From NCBI RefSeq assembly GCF_025567095.1, contig NZ_JAOQJH010000014.1: a stretch of DNA of 64,000 nucleotides; one strand, written 5' to 3'. Source of the stretch: Anthropogastromicrobium aceti. GTDB lineage: Bacteria > Bacillota > Clostridia > Lachnospirales > Lachnospiraceae. The position numbers were made by a program, and so were the translations under genes. Below the pieces are notes generated by a model that was not told the DNA's origin, did not search any database, and saw only the letters and a list, made by a program, of their open reading frames with translations. This document shows positions 60,358 through 64,000 of the stretch, piece by piece (position 1 is the stretch's first letter; the number at the start of each line of letters is the position of its first letter).

Positions 60358-61554
60358 ATGAAATTGATAAAGCAAATTCCGCGCGAGGACGGCTTTTATA
60401 TGCCAGGCGAGTTTGAGCCGCATCAGGGCTGCATTCTAATATGGCCAAAGCGTCCAGGTTCGTGGGGATATGAGGCAAAAGCGGCAGGGAATGCATTTGC
60501 AGCAGTGATCAAAGCCATAGCACAGAGTGAGAAGGTCTACGTTGCGGTCACGAAAAAAACACTTCCAATTGCACAAGAAAAGCTGTTTGGAGAAAATAAA
60601 AACGCGGACATAATGCAGCAGGACAATATTGAGCTTTTCTTTGCAGATACCGATGATGCATGGGCAAGAGATGTGGCACCTACTTTTGTTAAATCAAATG
60701 AACACAATACTACAAATTCAAATAAAGAAGGTTCAGATCAAAGTTCAAACTCTGCTAGTGATTCTGATATTCGAGCCGTAAATTGGGAATTTAATGCGTG
60801 GGGCGGAAATGTAGATGGTTTGTATGCTTCTTGGGAAAAAGATAATGTATTTGCCAGTGCATTTGCAGATCAGTTTGGCTTTGACTGGTATGATGCTGCG
60901 CCATTTGTATTAGAAGGTGGTTCCATTCACAGCGATGGAGATGGTACACTTTTAACGACAGAAAGCTGTCTGTTAAGTGCCGGACGAAATCCAAATCTTT
61001 CGAGAGAACAGATTGAAGAACAGCTGTCACGTTTTCTTGGAATCAAGAAGGTATTATGGCTTCCGCGAGGAATTTATCAGGATGAGACAAATGAGCATGT
61101 TGACAATGTGTGTGCCTTTCTTCGCCCAGGTGAGGTAGTGCTTGCGTGGACAGACAATAAAGATGATCCTCAGTATGAGCTGTCACATCAAAGCTTATCG
61201 TATCTTGAAAATGTGCGAGATGCAAAAGGCCGCAAGCTTGTTATTCATAAGCTTCCAATTCCGGATCATCCGATATGCATCACAAAAGAGGATCTTGACG
61301 GCTATACATTTGAGGAAGGCGAGGATATGCGAGAAGTTGGAGAGCGTCTTGCAGCATCCTATGTCAATTTTTATTTTTCAAATGATGCGATCATTTTGCC
61401 AGTGTTTGGCGGTGAAAATAAGGAAAGCGATGAGCGAGCTGTGCAGCTTATGCAGCAGTGGAATCCAGACCGAAAGGTAATACCTGTTTTTGCGAGAGAT
61501 ATTTTGACAGGAGGCGGAAATATTCACTGCATAACACAGCAGATTCCAAGATGA
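60358..61554 (+). CDS. aguA: Agmatine deiminase with Ser/Asn-rich insertion
   Basis: 398 residues (family about 365). M-P-G-E-F-E-P-H-Q-G-C-I-L-I-W-P, D-D-A-W-A-R-D, N-A-W-G-G, L-E-G-G-S-I-H-S-D-G-D-G-T, and the catalytic Cys in G-G-G-N-I-H-C-I-T-Q-Q-I-P are all present. Residues 112-137 are a Ser/Asn/Asp/Glu-rich low-complexity stretch placed between the W-A-R-D block and the next strand, absent from the usual enzyme. It converts agmatine to N-carbamoylputrescine. Start 60358 is a fit to the family and AAGGA lies upstream. Confidence 0.92.
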   Translation: MKLIKQIPREDGFYMPGEFEPHQGCILIWPKRPGSWGYEAKAAGNAFAAVIKAIAQSEKVYVAVTKKTLPIAQEKLFGENKNADIMQQDNIELFFADTDDAWARDVAPTFVKSNEHNTTNSNKEGSDQSSNSASDSDIRAVNWEFNAWGGNVDGLYASWEKDNVFASAFADQFGFDWYDAAPFVLEGGSIHSDGDGTLLTTESCLLSAGRNPNLSREQIEEQLSRFLGIKKVLWLPRGIYQDETNEHVDNVCAFLRPGEVVLAWTDNKDDPQYELSHQSLSYLENVRDAKGRKLVIHKLPIPDHPICITKEDLDGYTFEEGEDMREVGERLAASYVNFYFSNDAIILPVFGGENKESDERAVQLMQQWNPDRKVIPVFARDILTGGGNIHCITQQIPR

Positions 61555-61637
61555 TTGAAACGAAATAGCAGCGCATGATATCCTTATAGCGAAATCGGAC
61601 GCTGTACGCGATATTTGTGGAGAAGAGAGGAAAATTC

Positions 61638-62519
61638 ATGAGTAAAATAAAAGCAGCAGCAATTCAGATGAAATGCAGCACAAATCCCAAAGAGAGTCTT
61701 TCGCATGCAGAAGAAATGGTCAGAGAAGCCGCAGCAAACGGCGCCAATGTCATTCTTTTGCCAGAGCTGTTTGAACGCGAATATTTCTGTCAGCAGCGCC
61801 GCTACGATTTCTATCAGTATGCTAAGACAGTAGAAGAAAATAAGGCAGTTCAGATGGGCAAGCGCCTTGCAAAAGAGCTTCAGGTTGTTCTTCCAATCAG
61901 TTTTTATGAGAAGGATGTCAACAATCTGTATAATTCCGTAGCATGTATAGACGCAGACGGAACACTGCTTGGCGTATATCGAAAAACGCACATCCCGGAT
62001 GATCATTATTATCAGGAAAAATTTTATTTCACACCGGGCGATACAGGCTTCAAGGCATTTAAAACACGCTATGGAACAATCGGAATTGGAATCTGCTGGG
62101 ATCAGTGGTTTCCAGAGACAGCACGCAGCATGGCACTTTTAGGTGCAGAAATTTTGCTCTACCCGACAGCCATCGGCTCCGAGCCAATCCTAGAGTGCGA
62201 CAGCATGCCGCACTGGAGACGCGTCATGCAGGGTCATGCGGCAGCAAATCTGATGCCAGTCATAGCAGCAAACCGAATTGGAACAGAAACAGTAGAGCCA
62301 TGCGAAGGAAATGGTGGCCAGACATCTGCATTAAATTTTTATGGTTCATCATTTATTGCAGACGAAACAGGAGAACTTATAAGCGAAGCATCACGCGATC
62401 AGGAAGAAATTCTTTACAGCGAATTTGATTTGGCAGAGCTAGCACAAAAGCGCCTCGAGTGGGGACTATTTCGCGACAGAAGACCAGAGATGTATGGAAT
62501 TATCGCGGGGAAGAAGTGA
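61638..62519 (+). CDS. aguB: N-carbamoylputrescine amidase
   Basis: 293 residues, nitrilase-fold carbon-nitrogen hydrolase with the Glu-Lys-Cys triad in L-L-P-E-L-F-E, Y-R-K-T-H-I-P and G-I-C-W-D-Q-W-F-P-E. It hydrolyses N-carbamoylputrescine to putrescine, CO2 and ammonia. The ATG at 61638 follows AGAGAGG. It is the last gene of the polyamine operon. No terminator hairpin was seen directly after it. Confidence 0.93.
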   Translation: MSKIKAAAIQMKCSTNPKESLSHAEEMVREAAANGANVILLPELFEREYFCQQRRYDFYQYAKTVEENKAVQMGKRLAKELQVVLPISFYEKDVNNLYNSVACIDADGTLLGVYRKTHIPDDHYYQEKFYFTPGDTGFKAFKTRYGTIGIGICWDQWFPETARSMALLGAEILLYPTAIGSEPILECDSMPHWRRVMQGHAAANLMPVIAANRIGTETVEPCEGNGGQTSALNFYGSSFIADETGELISEASRDQEEILYSEFDLAELAQKRLEWGLFRDRRPEMYGIIAGKK

Positions 62520-62646
62520 TTGATATTGACGCAAAGCCCGAAGGTGAATGGATTTCACGAGCCGGACACTTGAAGCAGGTCTTTCGTAGCATGACGCGTG
62601 AACTGTAGGTATCGCAAAACTTTCACAAAATAAATTATGAATTTTA
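62520..62646. other. Gene-less stretch after aguB
   Basis: No gene. Its first 80 bases contain GTGAA/TTCAC as a hairpin and resemble parts of 17553-17650 and 21890-21945. It may be an intergenic repeat or weak transcription end. Confidence 0.35.
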
Positions 62647-62675
62647 TTGACAGATAGAATAATAAGTGTTATAGT
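62647..62675 (+). promoter_or_regulatory. Promoter and leader hairpin of the dnaJ-like gene
   Basis: TTGACA (62647-62652), 17-bp spacer, TATAGT (62670-62675). GCAGAAC (62685-62691) pairs with GTTCTGC (62701-62707) in the leader. No CIRCE element is present. Confidence 0.8.
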
Positions 62676-62775
62676 ACATGTAGAGCAGAACAACAATATC
62701 GTTCTGCCATTTGGAAACAGTTAAGCACGAAGCTCTTTATTTGGAGCGTTTCATAAAAAAGGAGTGAGAACTGTG

Positions 62776-63894
62776 ATGAAAAGAGATTACTATAAAGTAT
62801 TAGGCGTCAGCCGCAGTGCAGACGCATCTGCAATAAAGAAAGCATATAGAAAATTAGCCAAGAAGTATCATCCAGACAGTAATGTAGGAGATGCATCAGC
62901 GGCAGAGCATTTTAAAGAGGTAAATGAGGCTTACGATGTACTCGGTGACGAGAAGAAGCGTAAGCTTTATGACCAGTATGGCCATGCCGCATTTGAGGAA
63001 GGCTTTGGTCAGGGCGCAAATGGTTACTCAGGTAGCTATTCCGGTGGAGCAGGCGGCTTTGGTGGTTTTGGCGGATTTAAGAATGCCGGCCAAAACGGCG
63101 GTTATCAGGAGTATCATTTTAATGGAAATGAAGCCGACATGGATGATATATTAAAAAATTTGTTCGGCGGCGGTCATTTTAAGGGTGGTTTTGGCGGTAC
63201 TGGAAGTTCAGGCAGAAGAAGCTATTCGTCTAGTGGCTTTGGTTCTGGTTTTGGTCATGGCGCAGATGGCTACAGTAGTTATTCAGACTTTGGATCTGAT
63301 TATGGTTCAGGCTTTGGAACTGGTGCAGATGAAGCAAATTCCCTTGATGTCAAAGCAGAAGTTACGGTTAGCTTTGATGAAGCAGCCTTTGGTGCAAACA
63401 AGAGAGTTCGTCTGCAGGGTTCTGATGGAAAGGTTCAGACACTTGAAATTAAGATTCCGGCAGGTATAGATACAGGAAAGACAATTCGTCTTAAAGGAAA
63501 AGGCAATGTCGGAAGAAACGGCCGTACAGGCGATCTGTTACTTAAAGTAACTGTACAGGATAAGCTAGGATTTCGCCGTGAAGGAATGGATGTATACACG
63601 ACAGTGCAGATTCCATTTACAACAGCTGTATTTGGCGGCGAGGCTCGCATTCAGACTATTCATGGTGATGTTATCTGCAAGATAAAACCAGGTACTCAGT
63701 CAGGCAGCAAGATCCGTTTAAGAGGCAAAGGTATTGTATCAATGAAGGATTCCAAAGTCTTCGGCGATCAGTATGCGGTTGTCGAGATCCAGGTACCAAC
63801 GACACTTACACCACAGGCAGCAAGAAAGCTGCGTGAATTTGAAGCAGAGTGCGCAAAGACATCAGGCACGTCAAACGGAACACATGCAGCATAA
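62776..63894 (+). CDS. DnaJ/CbpA-type J-domain chaperone without zinc finger
   Basis: 372 residues. The J domain (about 1-70) has the H-P-D in K-Y-H-P-D-S-N. A long Gly/Phe/Ser/Tyr-rich region spans about 75-195 (G-G-F-G-G-F, G-S-G-F-G). Two beta-rich client-binding domains follow (about 200-360, with D-Q-Y-A-V-V-E-I-Q-V-P). The C-x-x-C-x-G-x-G zinc repeats of DnaJ are absent, so it is the class B (CbpA) type and stimulates DnaK. The ATG at 62776 is chosen; GTG codons at 62764 and 62773 are possible alternatives near the GGAG site. Confidence 0.9.
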   Translation: MKRDYYKVLGVSRSADASAIKKAYRKLAKKYHPDSNVGDASAAEHFKEVNEAYDVLGDEKKRKLYDQYGHAAFEEGFGQGANGYSGSYSGGAGGFGGFGGFKNAGQNGGYQEYHFNGNEADMDDILKNLFGGGHFKGGFGGTGSSGRRSYSSSGFGSGFGHGADGYSSYSDFGSDYGSGFGTGADEANSLDVKAEVTVSFDEAAFGANKRVRLQGSDGKVQTLEIKIPAGIDTGKTIRLKGKGNVGRNGRTGDLLLKVTVQDKLGFRREGMDVYTTVQIPFTTAVFGGEARIQTIHGDVICKIKPGTQSGSKIRLRGKGIVSMKDSKVFGDQYAVVEIQVPTTLTPQAARKLREFEAECAKTSGTSNGTHAA

Positions 63895-63926
63895 TTGCTT
63901 GCAAAAGATTTTTTAAAATTGATAGA

Positions 63927-63969
63927 AAAAAAGACTCTCATCATCCGAAAGGAATGGTGGGAGTTTTTT
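63927..63969 (+). terminator. Rho-independent terminator of the dnaJ-like gene
   Basis: Left arm 63927-63944 pairs with 63954-63969 through two wobbles and a two-base bulge, ending in six T. Confidence 0.75.
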
Positions 63970-64000
63970 ATTGCGCTGTGGGAATCCTTTCGGTATAATG

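Noticed and set aside
62708..62760. Possible CIRCE heat-shock operator before the dnaJ-like gene
   Set aside because: GCTC and GGAGC can pair here, but the sequence does not match TTAGCACTC-N9-GAGTGCTAA.

Overview
The window is low-GC Firmicutes DNA, most likely from a gut Lachnospiraceae-type Clostridium relative. The evidence is strong AGGAGG-type ribosome binding sites, sigma-A promoters, a FabK-type fatty-acid cluster with a fused accD-accA gene, and several plant-glycan operons. No rRNA or tRNA gene was seen. Assignments rest on reading the sequence and recalling protein families; nothing was searched.

Region 1 (1-10.1 kb) is accessory. The tail of a TnpB/IS605-type element has truncated an AlbA/RecG-like gene. 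A free methionine sulfoxide reductase and an IS110-family element with a candidate bridge RNA follow. A B12-binding radical SAM gene ends at a small island. Its 3' end is repeated (69 bp, 3 mismatches) 2.7 kb downstream, followed by the displaced old tail and its terminator, which looks like an att-site duplication. The island holds an AraC regulator, an HD protein and a HAD phosphatase. A class II Fic protein follows, and two broken pieces of a DUF1016/YhcG nuclease lie in the region.

Region 2 (10.1-17.6 kb) is a sugar operon: an AraC regulator divergent from two xylose-isomerase-like epimerases and two Gfo/Idh/MocA dehydrogenases, then a GH120-type beta-xylosidase. Region 3 (17.6-30.5 kb) holds a small unknown gene, a BlaI/M56 pair with a very large ectodomain, rplY (bL25), a TetR/MMPL/heptad-repeat exporter unit with three operators, and a glycosyltransferase fused to a MarR-like winged helix.

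Region 4 (30.7-41.3 kb) is the type II fatty-acid cluster fabH-acpP-fabK-fabD-fabG-fabF-accB-fabZ-accC-accDA plus a second FMN-type monooxygenase. A 208-nt palindrome-bounded structured element lies between acpP and fabK. Region 5 (41.3-45.4 kb) has two TetR regulators around a leftward operon for a small helical protein, FtsH and an HdeD-like protein. Region 6 (45.4-54.2 kb) is a rhamnoside operon: tandem AraC paralogs, binding protein, two permeases and a GH78 rhamnosidase.

Region 7 (54.3-64 kb) has an HTH protein of unknown role. A roughly 255-nt folded transcript with its own promoter and terminator ends just before speA. The polyamine operon is speA, a speE-like gene, carboxy(nor)spermidine dehydrogenase and decarboxylase, aguA and aguB; a DnaJ/CbpA-type chaperone follows. 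The operon can carry arginine to agmatine to putrescine and on to spermidine. The most interesting items are the speA leader with the divergent SpeE, the GT2-MarR fusion beside the fab cluster, the structured element inside it, and the island with its duplicated gene end.
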